The notes: generated by a model not told the origin, from the sequence alone. A stretch of DNA of 64,000 nucleotides from Robertmurraya korlensis (GCF_023715225.1 NZ_JAMBNS010000001.1:372001-436000), one strand, 5' to 3'. Shown: positions 38,265 through 51,153, counted from the first letter of the stretch. Made by a program: numbers and translations.

Positions 38265-39458
38265 ATGAAGAACCAATGGATTTACTACTATACGGGAATG
38301 GTATCTGTAAAGGTGACAGGAAAAGGCCTAGAAAGATTTATTAACACGCTAACAAGAGAGCAGGTTTCAATCTGGAGAGTAAAGCGTCATGGCGTAAACG
38401 CCATGAGCTTTGAAATAAAAGTGGAGGATGCCCACAAAATTAGGAAAGTTGTTAGGAACTCAGACTGTAAAATTGAGTTCCAGAGACGGACAGGCCTTCC
38501 TTTTTTGATAAAAAGGGCCATTAAAAATATTGGTTTTTTTATTGGTGCCTTTCTTTTTTTAATCGTTATTACCTTGCTTTCAAACATGGTATGGGGAATC
38601 GAAATTAAAGGAGCAGACCCAGCAACCGAATATAAGATACGAAAAACCCTTGATGAAATAGGAGTGAAAAAGGGGAAATTTCAATGGTCCTTAGGTACCC
38701 CAGATGCAATTCAAAAGTCGATTACAGATCGTATGGATGAGTTAACATGGATAGGAGTGGAGTTACAAGGGACAACCTACCACTTACAAGTAGTCGAAAA
38801 AAATGAACCTGAAAAACAACAGGAATACGGCCCACAAAATTTAGTAGCAAAAAAGAAAGCAACGGTTGTTGACTATTTTGTTGAAGAAGGGAAAACACTC
38901 GTTTCTCTCAATGAAGTCGTCTCTCCAGGAAAGGTTTTAGTGTCAGGTACGATTGGAAGAGAAGGAGAGGAGCAGCTCGTACCGGCAAGGGGAGAGGTTT
39001 TAGGTGAAACATGGTATTGGACAGAGGTTGAACTTCCTTTGTCAACGAGTTTCCAAGTGTACACGGGAAATGAAGTAAGAAAGCATGCAATAACTATAGG
39101 TGGATTTAACATTCCTATTTGGGGATTCACGAAGGTTGAGTACAAACAATCGGTTACAGAAGAAAATACGAAGCCAATTAAATTCCTAAAATGGAATTTG
39201 CCGATTTCTTACCATCAATCCACCATTCGTGAAAGTGAAAATGAGACAAGGGTATATACGGAAAAACAAGCATATACTGTCGCAAGAGAAATGGCTAGAA
39301 AAGATATAAAAAGTCTCCTACCTGAAGATGCTAAAATAAAAGGGGAAAAAGTTTTGCGCCAATTGGTCAAGAATGGTAAAGTTAACTTAATTATTCATTT
39401 TCAAGTGATTGAAAATATTGCAGAACCTCAACCAATTACTCAAGGAGACTCGGAATGA
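38265..39458 (+). CDS. yqfD: Sporulation protein YqfD
   Basis: This 397-residue membrane protein has a cytoplasmic N-terminal part, one transmembrane helix (about 88-110, NIGFFIGAFLFLIVITLLSN) and a large extracytoplasmic domain. It belongs to the YqfD/stage IV sporulation family; B. subtilis yqfD mutants are delayed or blocked in late sporulation. ATG 38265 follows AAGGAGG. Its stop overlaps the phoH start (ATGA), so phoH could also be read from the sporulation transcript. Confidence 0.92.
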   Translation: MKNQWIYYYTGMVSVKVTGKGLERFINTLTREQVSIWRVKRHGVNAMSFEIKVEDAHKIRKVVRNSDCKIEFQRRTGLPFLIKRAIKNIGFFIGAFLFLIVITLLSNMVWGIEIKGADPATEYKIRKTLDEIGVKKGKFQWSLGTPDAIQKSITDRMDELTWIGVELQGTTYHLQVVEKNEPEKQQEYGPQNLVAKKKATVVDYFVEEGKTLVSLNEVVSPGKVLVSGTIGREGEEQLVPARGEVLGETWYWTEVELPLSTSFQVYTGNEVRKHAITIGGFNIPIWGFTKVEYKQSVTEENTKPIKFLKWNLPISYHQSTIRESENETRVYTEKQAYTVAREMARKDIKSLLPEDAKIKGEKVLRQLVKNGKVNLIIHFQVIENIAEPQPITQGDSE

Positions 39459-40420
39459 CAGAAGAACTAAAAACGATTAGTGTAAATCTCGAAAATCCAA
39501 ATGAAGCCATCGCTCTATTAGGTAATGCTGATGCAAATATTAAAATGATTGAGCAGGAATTGGGTGTATCGATTGTAACTAGAGGCGGAACCGTAAGTGT
39601 GTCAGGTTCAACTGAAAATGTTGAAATGGTTACAAGCATAATCAGCAATTTAATGTACGTTATTAGAAAAGGCATTAATATTAGCGGACGAGATGTCATG
39701 TATGCTATTCAAATGTCTAAAAAAGGTACATTGGAGTACTTTAAGGACATATATGAAGAAGAAATTACGAAAAATGCGAAAGGTAAGTCAATAAGAGTTA
39801 AAACTCTAGGTCAACAACAGTATTTAACAGCGATGAAGAAGCATGATCTCGTCTTCGGTATTGGTCCAGCTGGTACGGGAAAAACGTATTTAGCCGTGGT
39901 TATGGCAGTGAATGCATTGAAAAATGGAAATGTAAAACGAATAATCTTAACGAGACCAGCAGTAGAAGCGGGAGAAAGTCTTGGATTTTTACCAGGGGAC
40001 TTAAAGGAAAAGGTTGACCCGTATTTACGTCCATTATATGATGCACTTCATGATATCTTAGGAACGGAGCATACACAGCGTATGATCGAACGCGGAACGA
40101 TAGAAATTGCTCCTCTAGCTTATATGAGGGGAAGAACCTTAGATGATGCCTTTGTTATTTTAGATGAAGCACAAAACACAACCCAGGCACAGATGAAAAT
40201 GTTCTTAACCCGACTTGGTTTCGGCTCTAAAATGGTCATTACCGGTGATCAAACACAAATTGACTTACCGAAAGGTGTGAAATCAGGTTTGATTACGGCA
40301 GAGTCCATTCTATCTTCGGTCAAGGGAATTTCCATTATTCACTTAGAACAAAGTGATGTTGTTAGACACCCTCTAGTAGGACGAATCATTCAAGCGTACG
40401 ATAAGCAATCTAATGAGTAA
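39455..40420 (+). CDS. phoH: PhoH family protein (ATPase)
   Basis: This 321-residue cytoplasmic ATP-binding protein has an N-terminal KH-like region (about 1-75), Walker A GPAGTGKTYLA near 136-146 and Walker B FVILDEAQN near 236. Function in RNA metabolism is suspected by its neighbour YbeY. It overlaps yqfD by four bases and is closed by a strong terminator. Confidence 0.94.
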   Translation: MTEELKTISVNLENPNEAIALLGNADANIKMIEQELGVSIVTRGGTVSVSGSTENVEMVTSIISNLMYVIRKGINISGRDVMYAIQMSKKGTLEYFKDIYEEEITKNAKGKSIRVKTLGQQQYLTAMKKHDLVFGIGPAGTGKTYLAVVMAVNALKNGNVKRIILTRPAVEAGESLGFLPGDLKEKVDPYLRPLYDALHDILGTEHTQRMIERGTIEIAPLAYMRGRTLDDAFVILDEAQNTTQAQMKMFLTRLGFGSKMVITGDQTQIDLPKGVKSGLITAESILSSVKGISIIHLEQSDVVRHPLVGRIIQAYDKQSNE

Positions 40421-40449
40421 CCGTTCGAGTAGAAATCGAACGGTTTTTT
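40419..40449 (+). terminator. Terminator after phoH
   Basis: AACCGTTCGA and TCGAACGGTT form a 10-bp stem followed by TTTTT; its first base lies in the phoH stop codon. Confidence 0.92.
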
Positions 40450-40549
40450 CTTGTTTTTTGAAAAAGATGCATCTTCCCTGAAAAACTGTTATCATTTTAC
40501 ATATGTGGCATTTATTTTGTTTAGAGATAAGAATTGGAGGAGAGTCATA

Positions 40550-42727
40550 GTGGAAAAGATTCAACAACAGTTGATGAAAATTAGAGGCTTACTGGATCTA
40601 CGAATTTTTCGGGTCTTGTTGTTCCTCGTCCTTGGCTTAGTCCTTTATGCCTCCATGTTTACCAATGTTAAGCCAGAAAAAATGGATTTACGCTTGTTTT
40701 CCATAGCGAATCAAACTGTAAGATCCCCAGTAACGATCTCTGATAAAGAGAGTACCGAAAAGAAAAGAGAAGAAGCTGAAGACAGTGTTCAAGATGTCTA
40801 TTATATGAAAAAGGAAACAAATGAGAATCGAGTCGATTTAATCACCTCAATCTTCGATGCAGCAACGGAAGTAAAAAAGGAGCTGCAAGACCAAGTAAAC
40901 GCTTCAGAAGGAATCTCTCAAGGGCAAGAAAGTGGGGATTCTGGTGCTCCATCAGACAATGAAGTTATCGACAAGATGAAGGGCAAGCTAACAGAGGAGG
41001 TTACAAGAAGTATTTCTGATTCTGTCTTGCTAGCACTTGTTCAGTCCTCCAAGGAAGAGCTATCCGTTGCCAAGGATGTGGCTATAACCGCTATCAATAC
41101 GGTTATGAATCGGAGAATTCCAGCAGATGAAGTGGAAAATAGTAAGAGGCTTGTAGAAGAAGAACTGAAACTAACTTCCATGAGCAGTCAATTAAAAGCA
41201 GCTGTAATTGAATTAGGGCGATATGCTGTTGTTCAAAATGAATTTTTTGATTTAGAGGCTACTCAGGAGTTAAGAGAACAGGCGAAGGAAAGTGTTGAGC
41301 CCGTAAAGATATTACAAGGTCAAATCATTGTTGAGGAGAATCAGCTGATTAGTAGAGAAGTCTTCCGTCAGCTAGAGCTTGTCGGCCTCACAGACAATCA
41401 GCAATCAACATTGCCTTTTATCGGATTAGCACTTCTTGTTATGGTCATGATAATTGCTTTGTATTATTATTTTCATGAACTCAAAGTAAATGGAGATATG
41501 AAGCAAAATTACTTGCTTTTGTTTAGCATTATCTTTATTCTTTCAATCGTAATGTTAAAAGGAATTAGTCTTCTACAACAATTTGAGTTTTCAGATTTAG
41601 GTTATTTATTTCCTGCTGCCATGGCAGCCATGTTAATTAAAATTTTGGTGGACGATAGACTCGCGATTTTAACAACCATTATTTTAGCTCTCTGTGGAAC
41701 CATTTTATTTAGTGAAAACATAACAAGCTCCCTCAATGTAAATATTGGTATCTACATCATTTGTAGTGGGTTAGCGAGCATTATGTTTTTAAGTAAACAA
41801 AATCAAAGGATGAAAATTCTACAGGCGGGAATGTTTGTTTCTCTAATAAATATCATCATTATTTTTGCTTTGTTATTTATTAACAATGGTCACTATAATG
41901 CAAAGGAATATACATTTTACTTTGGTGGTGCTTTTACATCGGGTATCATGGGTGCGATTCTAACCATCGGGCTCCTTCCATTTTTCGAGGCCGGATTTGG
42001 AATTCTTTCAACGATGAGATTGATTGAATTATCAAATCCAAATCATCCGCTTCTTAGAAAAATCCTTACGGAGGCACCAGGAACATATCATCACTCCATT
42101 ATGGTAGCAAATCTTGCCGAGTCAGCATGCGAGGCAATCGGTGCAAACGGCTTACTAGCAAGGGTAGGGTGTTATTATCACGATATCGGAAAGACAAAGA
42201 GACCACAATTTTTCATTGAAAATCAAATGAATATTGAAAATCCTCATGATCGCTTGCCACCACAAACAAGCAAAAATATTATCGTGGCACATGCCACGGA
42301 TGGTGCTGAACTATTAAGACAGTACAAAATGCCTAAGGAAATTGTTGATATTGCTGAGCAGCATCATGGCACTACATTACTCAAGTTCTTTTACCACAAG
42401 GCTAAACAAAATGGCAATGAGGTCCGGGAAGAGGACTATCGTTATCCAGGTCCCAAAGCTCAAAATAAGGAAATTGCTATAATCGGAATAGCCGATAGTG
42501 TGGAGGCGGCCGTTCGGTCTATGCAGCATCCCAATCCTGATCAAATAGAAAGTTTGGTTAAAAGTATTATTGCAGATCGATTACAGGATGGGCAGCTGAA
42601 TGAATGTGACTTAACACTCAAGGAAATGGAGATTATTTCTAATACACTATGTGAAACGTTAAAGGGGATCTTCCATTCTCGAATTGAGTATCCAGAAATT
42701 ACGAAACAGAAGGTGAAACAAGCATGA
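40550..42727 (+). CDS. pgpH: Cyclic di-AMP phosphodiesterase PgpH (7TM-HD)
   Basis: This membrane protein of about 725 residues hydrolyses the second messenger c-di-AMP. It has an N-terminal helix (about 20-38), an extracytoplasmic 7TMR-HDED domain, seven transmembrane helices (about 290-500) and a cytosolic HD domain with [12 protein letters not shown] near residue 540 and EQHHGTTL near 603. GTG 40550 follows GGAGGAGAG. The upstream frame to 40451 starts within the phoH terminator tail and is rejected. Confidence 0.94.
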   Translation: MEKIQQQLMKIRGLLDLRIFRVLLFLVLGLVLYASMFTNVKPEKMDLRLFSIANQTVRSPVTISDKESTEKKREEAEDSVQDVYYMKKETNENRVDLITSIFDAATEVKKELQDQVNASEGISQGQESGDSGAPSDNEVIDKMKGKLTEEVTRSISDSVLLALVQSSKEELSVAKDVAITAINTVMNRRIPADEVENSKRLVEEELKLTSMSSQLKAAVIELGRYAVVQNEFFDLEATQELREQAKESVEPVKILQGQIIVEENQLISREVFRQLELVGLTDNQQSTLPFIGLALLVMVMIIALYYYFHELKVNGDMKQNYLLLFSIIFILSIVMLKGISLLQQFEFSDLGYLFPAAMAAMLIKILVDDRLAILTTIILALCGTILFSENITSSLNVNIGIYIICSGLASIMFLSKQNQRMKILQAGMFVSLINIIIIFALLFINNGHYNAKEYTFYFGGAFTSGIMGAILTIGLLPFFEAGFGILSTMRLIELSNPNHPLLRKILTEAPGTYHHSIMVANLAESACEAIGANGLLARVGCYYHDIGKTKRPQFFIENQMNIENPHDRLPPQTSKNIIVAHATDGAELLRQYKMPKEIVDIAEQHHGTTLLKFFYHKAKQNGNEVREEDYRYPGPKAQNKEIAIIGIADSVEAAVRSMQHPNPDQIESLVKSIIADRLQDGQLNECDLTLKEMEIISNTLCETLKGIFHSRIEYPEITKQKVKQA

Positions 42728-43194
42728 ACTTAAGTATCGATTTTTTAGATGAAACAAATGAAATGACAGAAAAAGTGATTGAGCAAATGGAAGGGTTATT
42801 AAAATTAGCTCAAAAAAAATTACAAATTACAGAACCTTGTGAGCTATCCGTTACATTTGTTGATAATGACCGAATACAAGAAATTAACCGTGAGTACAGA
42901 GGAAAGGATAAGCCAACAGATGTAATTTCTTTTGCCTTAGAGGAACTCGGAGAGGGTGAAATCCAAATTAGCGGTGCAAATATGCCAAGAGTACTCGGAG
43001 ATATCATTATTTCAATTGATAAAGCTCGAGAGCAGGCTACGGACTACGGGCATTCTGTTGAGCGAGAGTTAGGATTTTTAGCTGTCCATGGATTTCTTCA
43101 TTTATTAGGTTATGATCATGAGACAGAAGCAGAGGAAAAGGAAATGTTTGATCTTCAACGGAGTATATTGGATGAGTACGGGCTCGGACGATAA
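42724..43194 (+). CDS. ybeY: rRNA maturation endoribonuclease YbeY
   Basis: This 156-residue metalloenzyme has the zinc motif H-x3-H-x5-H in [11 protein letters not shown] (about 120-130) and [12 protein letters not shown] near 60. It takes part in 16S rRNA 3'-end processing and ribosome quality control. Start overlaps the pgpH stop by four bases. Confidence 0.96.
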   Translation: MNLSIDFLDETNEMTEKVIEQMEGLLKLAQKKLQITEPCELSVTFVDNDRIQEINREYRGKDKPTDVISFALEELGEGEIQISGANMPRVLGDIIISIDKAREQATDYGHSVERELGFLAVHGFLHLLGYDHETEAEEKEMFDLQRSILDEYGLGR

Positions 43195-43555
43195 AAGGAA
43201 ATATAAAACGAAACATGTCCTATATTCTTTCCGGCATGCCCTATCCGGGTTTGGTAAGGCAGTAAAAGAGGAAAGGAATATGAAAATTCATCTTTTCTTT
43301 ACAATGTTAGTTGTCTTACTTGGCTTTTTGCTACAAGTTTCTAAAATAGAGTGGGTGTTTCTCCTCTTATCAATAGGAGGAGTGATCTCTTTAGAACTAA
43401 TTAATTCGAGTATAGAAAACGTAGTGGATTTAGTGACAGAGGATTTTCATCCACTAGCAAAAAAAGCAAAGGATATGGCAGCGGCGGCAGTCTTTATGTT
43501 TTCCATTGTAAGTATTATCATTGGTTTGATTATTTTTATACCAAGGCTATGGTAA
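43172..43555 (+). CDS. dgkA: Undecaprenol kinase / diacylglycerol kinase family protein
   Basis: This 127-residue membrane kinase has three helices (about 45-63, 67-84, 103-124) and the signature [13 protein letters not shown] near 75-87. Gram-positive members phosphorylate undecaprenol for cell-wall lipid carrier supply. ATG 43172 lies 23 bases inside ybeY in another frame, with GGAG upstream; the longer frame from 43112 has no ribosome-binding site. Confidence 0.9.
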   Translation: MSTGSDDKRKYKTKHVLYSFRHALSGFGKAVKEERNMKIHLFFTMLVVLLGFLLQVSKIEWVFLLLSIGGVISLELINSSIENVVDLVTEDFHPLAKKAKDMAAAAVFMFSIVSIIIGLIIFIPRLW

Positions 43556-43558
43556 TAA

Positions 43559-43588
43559 GGAACCGAACCTGCTATCGGTTCCGTTTTT
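43559..43588 (+). terminator. Terminator after dgkA
   Basis: GGAACCGA and TCGGTTCC form an 8-bp stem followed by TTTTT. The 168 bases after it, before cdd, hold no gene and no clear promoter match. Confidence 0.85.
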
Positions 43589-43723
43589 ATTTGAAATCGC
43601 ATTCAAGAAAGAGTAAAATAGGGAAACAAATTGAAGGAATTGATTAATATTTAGAAAATTCAATCTTCTTCATTACAATTTTGCTACAATCGATGAAATG
43701 TAGAACAAAATAGGGTAAAATAG

Positions 43724-45068
<1,345 letters not shown>

Positions 45069-45221
45069 TTTACCATTTTTAGATTATTATTCATCTTTCT
45101 AGTTTATGCACCTTTTTTATTAACAATATTTTCGACTCATTATTTTTGGTAGACAAGGCTATGATAATGGTAACGATTTGGATTTATTGCTAGTCAACTA
45201 TTTGAAAGGTGGGGGTTTTTG

Positions 45222-45365
45222 ATGATGGATTTTACCTGGAAAGTTTTTTCGCAAACAGGTAACATTGACACTTATCTGCTCTTTAAGGAGTTAGAGAAGG
45301 AGAATCAAGACATACCCGGGAATCAGGATGATGATCTAGCAGAGGTTGAATTTCCATATCTCTAG
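45222..45365 (+). CDS. yqzL: YqzL family small protein
   Basis: This 47-residue protein starts MMDFTWKVFSQTGNIDTYLL and ends in an acidic tail with EFPYL. It matches YqzL, which lies between era and recO in Bacillus. ATG 45222 (or 45225) follows AAAGGTGGGGG. Function unknown. The gene is too short to be caught by usual length cut-offs. Confidence 0.88.
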   Translation: MMDFTWKVFSQTGNIDTYLLFKELEKENQDIPGNQDDDLAEVEFPYL

Positions 45366-45394
45366 GTTTGTCTCGTACTAGGATGGTGTTCTAG

Positions 45395-46156
45395 ATGTTT
45401 CAAAAATGCGAAGGCATCGTCATTCGAACAAATCATTATGGTGAAACAAATAAAATAGTCACTCTATTCACACGTGAATGGGGGAAAATAGGGGTGATGG
45501 CACGCGGTGCAAAAAAGCCTAACAGCCGCTTAGCTGCCATCACTCAGCTTTTTACATACGGTCAATTCTTAGTGCAAACAAGCAGCGGACTAGGTAGCTT
45601 GCAGCAAGGTGAAATGCTTTCCTCAATGCGCTCAATCAAGGAGGATATCTTCCTAACCGCTTATGCAAGTTATGTTATTGATCTTACGGATAAAAGCACT
45701 GACGAAAAAAAGGCAAATCCTTTTTTATTTGAGATGCTATATCAAACGCTAAATTATATTAACGAAGGCTATGACCCAGAAATTATTGTTCATATTTTTG
45801 AAGTGAAAATGTTGAATACATTAGGGTTGTATCCCATCCTTAATCAATGTGCCGTTTGTGGAAGTACAGACGGTCATTTTTCATTTTCAATCAGAGAGGG
45901 CGGATTTATCTGTCATCGCTGTTTAGAAAAGGATCCATATCATTATAAAATCTCTCAATCAACAGTAAAATTACTTCGGTTATTTTATTTCATTGATATG
46001 AGTAGGTTAGGGAATATATCTGTGAAGCAAGAAACAAAGAATGAGTTGAAAAAAATTATTAATGCTTATTATGATGAATACTCTGGTTTACACTTAAAAA
46101 CGAAAAAATTCCTAAATCAGATTAGTCAATTAGGAAGTATTGATTTTAAGAGTTGA
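45395..46156 (+). CDS. recO: DNA repair protein RecO
   Basis: This 253-residue recombination mediator has an N-terminal OB fold ([20 protein letters not shown]) and a C-terminal helical domain with a zinc site (CAVCGS near 152 and CHRC near 174). RecO loads RecA with RecR on SSB-coated DNA. Lies 29 bases after yqzL. Confidence 0.95.
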   Translation: MFQKCEGIVIRTNHYGETNKIVTLFTREWGKIGVMARGAKKPNSRLAAITQLFTYGQFLVQTSSGLGSLQQGEMLSSMRSIKEDIFLTAYASYVIDLTDKSTDEKKANPFLFEMLYQTLNYINEGYDPEIIVHIFEVKMLNTLGLYPILNQCAVCGSTDGHFSFSIREGGFICHRCLEKDPYHYKISQSTVKLLRLFYFIDMSRLGNISVKQETKNELKKIINAYYDEYSGLHLKTKKFLNQISQLGSIDFKS

Positions 46157-46204
46157 CAACGACCTTTGTTTCAGCTAAGATTCAAATTAAATTTAATATT
46201 TGCG

Positions 46205-46410
46205 TTGAAGGAAAGGAGTACTTAACTTTCTCTACTAAGAAGCGATCCTAGGACGGTGAAAGCTAGGAATAGAGTGTTAAGGAAGGGCGTTCCCGAGCAA
46301 TTTCGGATTAAGGTGGCTGACGTTTTATAATCGTCGGCAAATAGGGTGGAACCGCGGGTAACTCTCGTCCCTATGCTCAAAAGGCATAGGAGGCGGGAGT
46401 TTTTTTGTTT
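46205..46410 (+). promoter_or_regulatory. Glycine T-box riboswitch (leader of glyQS)
   Basis: The T-box sequence AGGGTGGAACCGCGG lies at 46343-46357. Stem I (GTACTTAAC ... GTTAAGG) includes the distal GACGGTGAAAGC loop. The specifier GGC (46286-46288) in GAAGGGCGTTC aligns with the glycine codon of the B. subtilis glyQS leader. The terminator AACTCTCGTCCCTATGC ... GCATAGGAGGCGGGAGTT (46360-46401) is followed by seven T. Uncharged tRNA-Gly would favour read-through. Confidence 0.96.
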
Positions 46411-46456
46411 CCCAAAAAATGATTATCTCTTATGCGACAAATTTTGGAGGTGTACG

Positions 46457-47347
46457 ATGAATATTCAAGACATGATTTTAACTTTGCAAAAGCATTGGTC
46501 TGATCAAGGGTGTATTTTAATGCAAGCGTACGATGTGGAAAAGGGTGCAGGAACTATGAGCCCTTATACGTTCTTACGTGCGATTGGCCCTGAACCATGG
46601 AATGTAGCGTATGTGGAGCCATCAAGACGACCAGCGGATGGAAGATACGGTGAAAACCCTAATCGCTTGTATCAACATCACCAATTCCAAGTGATTATGA
46701 AACCTTCTCCTGACAATATTCAGGAACTATATCTTGATTCGTTGAAGGCGCTGGGAATTGATCCTCTTCAGCACGATATTCGTTTTGTAGAAGATAATTG
46801 GGAAAACCCATCGCTTGGTTGTGCAGGGCTAGGTTGGGAAGTATGGTTAGATGGCATGGAGATCACGCAATTTACCTATTTCCAACAGGTAGGGGGACTT
46901 GAATGTAAGCCTGTTTCCGTTGAAATCACTTATGGAATCGAGCGCCTTGCTTCTTATATTCAAGAAAAGGAAAATGTTTTTGATTTAGAGTGGACGAATG
47001 GATTTACCGTTCGTGATATATTCTTACAGCCTGAATATGAGCACTCAAAATATACTTTTGAAACATCCGATCCTGAAATGCTTTTTAATTTGTTTAACAT
47101 TTATGAAAAAGAAGCACATCGTCAAATGAACGAGGGGCTTGTTCATCCCGCTTATGACTATGTCTTAAAATGCTCTCATGTATTTAATCTTCTGGATGCT
47201 AGAGGCGCCATTTCGGTTACTGAACGAACTGGATTTATCGGTAGATGTAGAAATCTAGCAAGAAAGGTAGCTAAAACGTTCTATGAAGAGAGAGAAAAGT
47301 TAGGATTCCCAATTCTTCAGCAAAAGGGGGAAGATACACATGAATAA
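46457..47347 (+). CDS. glyQ: Glycine--tRNA ligase subunit alpha
   Basis: This 296-residue catalytic-core subunit of the bacterial alpha2-beta2 glycyl-tRNA synthetase starts [19 protein letters not shown]. Motif segments [17 protein letters not shown] and [19 protein letters not shown] are conserved. ATG 46457 has GGAGGTG upstream; an in-frame start at 46346 lies within the T-box and is rejected. Overlaps glyS by eight bases. Confidence 0.97.
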   Translation: MNIQDMILTLQKHWSDQGCILMQAYDVEKGAGTMSPYTFLRAIGPEPWNVAYVEPSRRPADGRYGENPNRLYQHHQFQVIMKPSPDNIQELYLDSLKALGIDPLQHDIRFVEDNWENPSLGCAGLGWEVWLDGMEITQFTYFQQVGGLECKPVSVEITYGIERLASYIQEKENVFDLEWTNGFTVRDIFLQPEYEHSKYTFETSDPEMLFNLFNIYEKEAHRQMNEGLVHPAYDYVLKCSHVFNLLDARGAISVTERTGFIGRCRNLARKVAKTFYEEREKLGFPILQQKGEDTHE

Positions 47348-49415
47348 GCAAGATTTATTACTAGAGATCGGGCTTGAGGAGATGCCAGCTCGTTTCGTGA
47401 CAGGATCAATTGAACAATTAACATCAAAAATAGAGAAATGGTTAAAAGAGAAAAAGATTTCCTTTGATTCCATCACTCATTTTTCTACTCCAAGACGTCT
47501 AGCTGTCATTGCTTACGGTGTAAGTACGAGCCAAGAGGATGTAGAGGAAGAGGCAAAAGGGCCTGCTAAAAAGATTGCCATTGACCACGAAGGGAATTGG
47601 TCAAAAGCTGCTGTAGGATTTACTAAAGGGCAAGGAATGTCTGTTGAGGATATCTATTTTAAAGAGATTAATGGGGTTGAGTATGCCCATGTACGTAAGT
47701 TTACAAAGGGGCAAGCAACAAAAGAGATACTCCCAGAGATAGTACATATTATTACGGGACTAACATTCCCTAAAAATATGCGTTGGGCAAATGAAACGCT
47801 AAAATATATTCGTCCGATCAAATGGTTACTTGCTATATATGGAACAGAGATTATCCCTTTTTCAATCACAAATGTATCAACAAGCAATCGTACAAACGGG
47901 CATCGATTCTTAGGAAAAGAAATAGAAATCGGTACGCCAGAAGAGTATGTAACTAAACTTTTAGGTGAATTTGTTATTGCAAATGCAGAGGAAAGAAAAA
48001 ATGCCATTCTCTCGCAAATTTCTAAGTTAGAAGAAGAGCAAGGATGGACGATACCTGTCGATGAGGAATTATTAGAGGAAGTAACGAATCTCGTTGAATA
48101 TCCGACAGCTTTATATGGAAGATTTGAGGAAGAATTTTTAGAGCTTCCGGAAGAAGTTCTTATTACATCCATGAAAGAGCATCAGCGCTATTTCCCTGTT
48201 AAGAAAAAGGACGGAACACTTTTGCCGTTCTTTGTAACAGTAAGGAATGGGGATCATATGCATCTTGAAACAGTAGCAAAGGGAAATGAGAAGGTGCTTA
48301 GAGCAAGACTATCAGATGCAGCCTTTTTCTATAGAGAAGATCAAAAAATGAATATTTCCGATGCGCTAGCTAAGCTTGGCTCTATTGTATATCATGAGGA
48401 AATTGGTACTCTTTCTGAAAAGGTTGCACGAGTTCGTTCGCTAACCAATCAGTTAGCAGAGTTATTAACCTTTAATGAGGAAGATAAAAAGACAGCAGAT
48501 CGTGCTGCTGAAATCAGTAAGTTTGATCTAGTCACTCATATGGTATATGAATTCCCAGAGCTTCAAGGTTTTATGGGTGAGAAGTATGCTAGACAAAAAG
48601 GTGAATCTGAAGCGGTTGCTGTCGCTATTAATGAACACTACATGCCAAGAAACGCGGAAGACTCTACTCCTAACTCAAATAGTGGAGCAATTCTTGCCGT
48701 AGCAGAGAAATTAGATACGATAGTTTCATTTTTTGCAATTGGCAATATCCCAAGCGGCTCACAAGATCCTTACGCATTAAGAAGACAAGCTTCAGGGATT
48801 GTTCAAATCTTAATTAATAAAGAATGGAATGTTTCACTAACGGATCTTCTCCGTCTCTCTATTCTTTCCATTAAGGAAAAGGGAATTGGAGAAAAAGATG
48901 AAGAAGAGTTACTACTTGAGCTTATAGGTTTCTTTAAGCTCCGCTTAAAGCATTATTTACAAGAACAAAGCATTCGTTATGACATCATTGATGCTGTATT
49001 AGAAAAGAACATTACAGCTTTACCAACTTTGGTCAAAAAAGCAGTTGTTCTGCAAACGAAAAAAGATGGTAGTGGGTTTAAAGAGACAGTTGAAGCTCTT
49101 AGCCGTGTCCTTACCATTTCGAACAAAGCAGTGGAAAATGAGGAAATCAATGAATCCCTGTTTGAAAATGAGTTCGAGACCACACTATATAATCAATATC
49201 GTGATGTGAAAGCTGCATTAGAATCAAATGAAGCTAGTGAGGAAGAGTTTTTCGACAAACTTGCATTTTTACAAGGGGCAATTAACGATTTCTTTGACCA
49301 TACAATGGTCATGGCAGAGAATCAAGCGTTGAAAAACAACCGTTTAGCATTAATGTCACAGTTGGCAGAATTGATTGTTAGCTTTGCGAACGTGAAGGAA
49401 ATTGTAACAAAATAA
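47340..49415 (+). CDS. glyS: Glycine--tRNA ligase subunit beta
   Basis: This 691-residue subunit recognises tRNA-Gly. It begins [15 protein letters not shown], typical of GlyS, with the central HD-like region ([19 protein letters not shown] near 394) and the C-terminal anticodon-binding DALR-like domain. Co-expressed with glyQ under the T-box. Confidence 0.97.
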   Translation: MNKQDLLLEIGLEEMPARFVTGSIEQLTSKIEKWLKEKKISFDSITHFSTPRRLAVIAYGVSTSQEDVEEEAKGPAKKIAIDHEGNWSKAAVGFTKGQGMSVEDIYFKEINGVEYAHVRKFTKGQATKEILPEIVHIITGLTFPKNMRWANETLKYIRPIKWLLAIYGTEIIPFSITNVSTSNRTNGHRFLGKEIEIGTPEEYVTKLLGEFVIANAEERKNAILSQISKLEEEQGWTIPVDEELLEEVTNLVEYPTALYGRFEEEFLELPEEVLITSMKEHQRYFPVKKKDGTLLPFFVTVRNGDHMHLETVAKGNEKVLRARLSDAAFFYREDQKMNISDALAKLGSIVYHEEIGTLSEKVARVRSLTNQLAELLTFNEEDKKTADRAAEISKFDLVTHMVYEFPELQGFMGEKYARQKGESEAVAVAINEHYMPRNAEDSTPNSNSGAILAVAEKLDTIVSFFAIGNIPSGSQDPYALRRQASGIVQILINKEWNVSLTDLLRLSILSIKEKGIGEKDEEELLLELIGFFKLRLKHYLQEQSIRYDIIDAVLEKNITALPTLVKKAVVLQTKKDGSGFKETVEALSRVLTISNKAVENEEINESLFENEFETTLYNQYRDVKAALESNEASEEEFFDKLAFLQGAINDFFDHTMVMAENQALKNNRLALMSQLAELIVSFANVKEIVTK

Positions 49416-49423
49416 TCTTTTTT

Positions 49424-49457
49424 AAAGAGGGCCTTCTTAATGGTGAAGGCTCTTTTT
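49424..49457 (+). terminator. Terminator after glyS
   Basis: AAAGAGGGCCTTC pairs with GAAGGCTCTTT (one bulge) followed by TTT. Confidence 0.85.
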
Positions 49458-49545
49458 ATCCTTATGTCTTTTCATTTATGAGAGATAGTATATAATAATT
49501 CTATATAAGTATGACATACATATGAGCCTAAAGGGCAATTAGGTG

Positions 49546-50178
49546 GTGAGTACAATCGAGCTAAATAAACGGCAAGAGCATATTTTGCAAATTGTGAAGG
49601 AAAATGGGCCGATAACTGGAGAGCATATTGCCGAAAGACTCAATCTAACGAGAGCTACACTTCGACCAGATCTAGCTATTTTAACAATGGCTGGATATTT
49701 GGATGCACGGCCACGGGTAGGTTATTTTTACACTGGGAAATCAGGCACTCAATTATTAACTGAGAACTTAAAGAAACTGTATGTGAAGGATTATCAGTCT
49801 ATTCCTGTAGTTGTGAACGAAAACGTTTCTGTTTACGATGCGATCTGTACTATGTTTCTCGAAGATGTTGGGACATTATTTGTTGTCGATCAATCTTCAT
49901 TGCTCACGGGCGTATTGTCGAGAAAAGATCTTCTTAGAGCAAGTATTGGAAAGCAGGAACTAACCACGTTACCGGTGCATATCATCATGACAAGAATGCC
50001 TAATGTTACGATGTGCGGAAAAGACGATCTTCTCATTGATGTGGCACATAAATTAATTGATAAGCAAATTGATGCATTGCCTGTTGTTAGGGAATCGGAA
50101 AGAGGTTTCGAAGTACTTGGCAGAATTACCAAAACAAACTTAACAAAGGCATTTGTCGCATTAGCAGAAGGAAATTAA
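49546..50178 (+). CDS. ccpN: Gluconeogenesis repressor CcpN
   Basis: This regulator of about 210 residues has an N-terminal helix-turn-helix (ITGEHIAERLNLTRATLRPDL, about 20-40) and two CBS domains (from about 82 to 205). CcpN represses gapB and pckA in glycolytic conditions in B. subtilis. GTG 49543 or 49546 can start it; 49546 gives MSTIELNKRQ as in relatives. It pairs with ppsR, as in B. subtilis (yqzB-yqfL). Confidence 0.92.
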   Translation: MSTIELNKRQEHILQIVKENGPITGEHIAERLNLTRATLRPDLAILTMAGYLDARPRVGYFYTGKSGTQLLTENLKKLYVKDYQSIPVVVNENVSVYDAICTMFLEDVGTLFVVDQSSLLTGVLSRKDLLRASIGKQELTTLPVHIIMTRMPNVTMCGKDDLLIDVAHKLIDKQIDALPVVRESERGFEVLGRITKTNLTKAFVALAEGN

Positions 50179-50243
50179 CGATCGAAAATGGAATTACTCG
50201 ATACGCATAAGATTATTACAAATGATGTAGGAGATGAAGAAGT

Positions 50244-51053
50244 ATGGGGAAAATGCCAATCGTCTACGTGGTATCTGATTCTGTAGGAGAAACTGCAGAG
50301 CTCGTGACAAAAGCAGCGATAAGCCAATTTGATGGACAAGAAGTCACAATCAAAAGGTTTCCATATGTAGAGGATAAATCAAATATTGACGAAGTGATTT
50401 CACTTGTGAAATTAGACGGTGGGATGGTTGCCTATACACTTGTTAAGCCAGATATGCGCGAGTATATGAGGGATACAGCGAAGGCGGAAGGAATTTATGC
50501 TTGTGATATTATTGGGCCTTTAATTGATCAAATTCAAGATATTTGTGGTAAACAGCCTTTATTTGAACCGGGTTTAGTTAGGAAGCTTGATGAGGATTAT
50601 TTTAAAAAGGTGGAAGCGATTGAATTTGCCGTAAAGTATGATGATGGTCGGGACCCACGTGGAATCTTAAAGGCGGATATCGTCTTAGTAGGTGTTTCGA
50701 GAACCTCAAAAACCCCATTATCACAGTACCTGGCTCATAAACGTATTAAAGTGGCAAATGTTCCACTTGTTCCAGAGGTTGACCCACCTGAGGAATTGTT
50801 TAAAGTACCTTCAGAGAAATGTTTCGGATTAAAAATAAGCCCGGAAAAACTTAATAATATTAGGCGTGAAAGACTTCTTTCTTTAGGTTTAAATGATCGA
50901 GCAAGCTATGCGAATATCGAACGGATTAAAGAAGAAATCGAGTATTTTGATAAAATTGTCTCAAAAATTGGGTGTCATGTAATCGATGTAACCAACAAAG
51001 CTGTTGAAGAAACAGCTAATGTTATTTTAAACCGTTACTTAAAAAGAGGATAA
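50244..51053 (+). CDS. Pyruvate, phosphate dikinase / PEP synthase regulatory protein (YqfL)
   Basis: This 269-residue bifunctional kinase/pyrophosphorylase family protein (DUF299) begins [15 protein letters not shown] and has the P-loop-like [15 protein letters not shown] near 150-164. The family reversibly phosphorylates PPDK or PEP synthase. In B. subtilis it lies next to ccpN and modulates CcpN activity. ATG 50244 follows GGAGATGAAG. The target enzyme is not visible in the window. Confidence 0.92.
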   Translation: MGKMPIVYVVSDSVGETAELVTKAAISQFDGQEVTIKRFPYVEDKSNIDEVISLVKLDGGMVAYTLVKPDMREYMRDTAKAEGIYACDIIGPLIDQIQDICGKQPLFEPGLVRKLDEDYFKKVEAIEFAVKYDDGRDPRGILKADIVLVGVSRTSKTPLSQYLAHKRIKVANVPLVPEVDPPEELFKVPSEKCFGLKISPEKLNNIRRERLLSLGLNDRASYANIERIKEEIEYFDKIVSKIGCHVIDVTNKAVEETANVILNRYLKRG

Positions 51054-51055
51054 AT

Positions 51056-51096
51056 AAAAGAAATAGCGCATAAAATGATGTGCTATTTCTTTTTAT
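51056..51096 (+). terminator. Terminator after yqfL
   Basis: AAAAGAAATAGCGCAT and ATGTGCTATTTCTTTT form a long stem (one wobble) ending in T residues. Confidence 0.9.
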
Positions 51097-51124
51097 TGTT
51101 TGGAGGGTATGATAAAAAAAGTGA

Positions 51125-51153
51125 TGGAAAAATAGACTTTTATATACTATAAT
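51125..51153 (+). promoter_or_regulatory. Candidate promoter of yqxD-dnaG-sigA
   Basis: TGGAAA (51125-51130), 17-base spacer, consensus TATAAT (51148-51153). It lies 164 bases upstream of yqxD; the leader contains no ORF. Confidence 0.6.

Noticed and set aside
47654-48172. Minus-strand 172-residue ORF inside glyS
   Set aside because: Antisense to a well-conserved gene, serine-rich as typical of reversed frames, with no ribosome-binding site.
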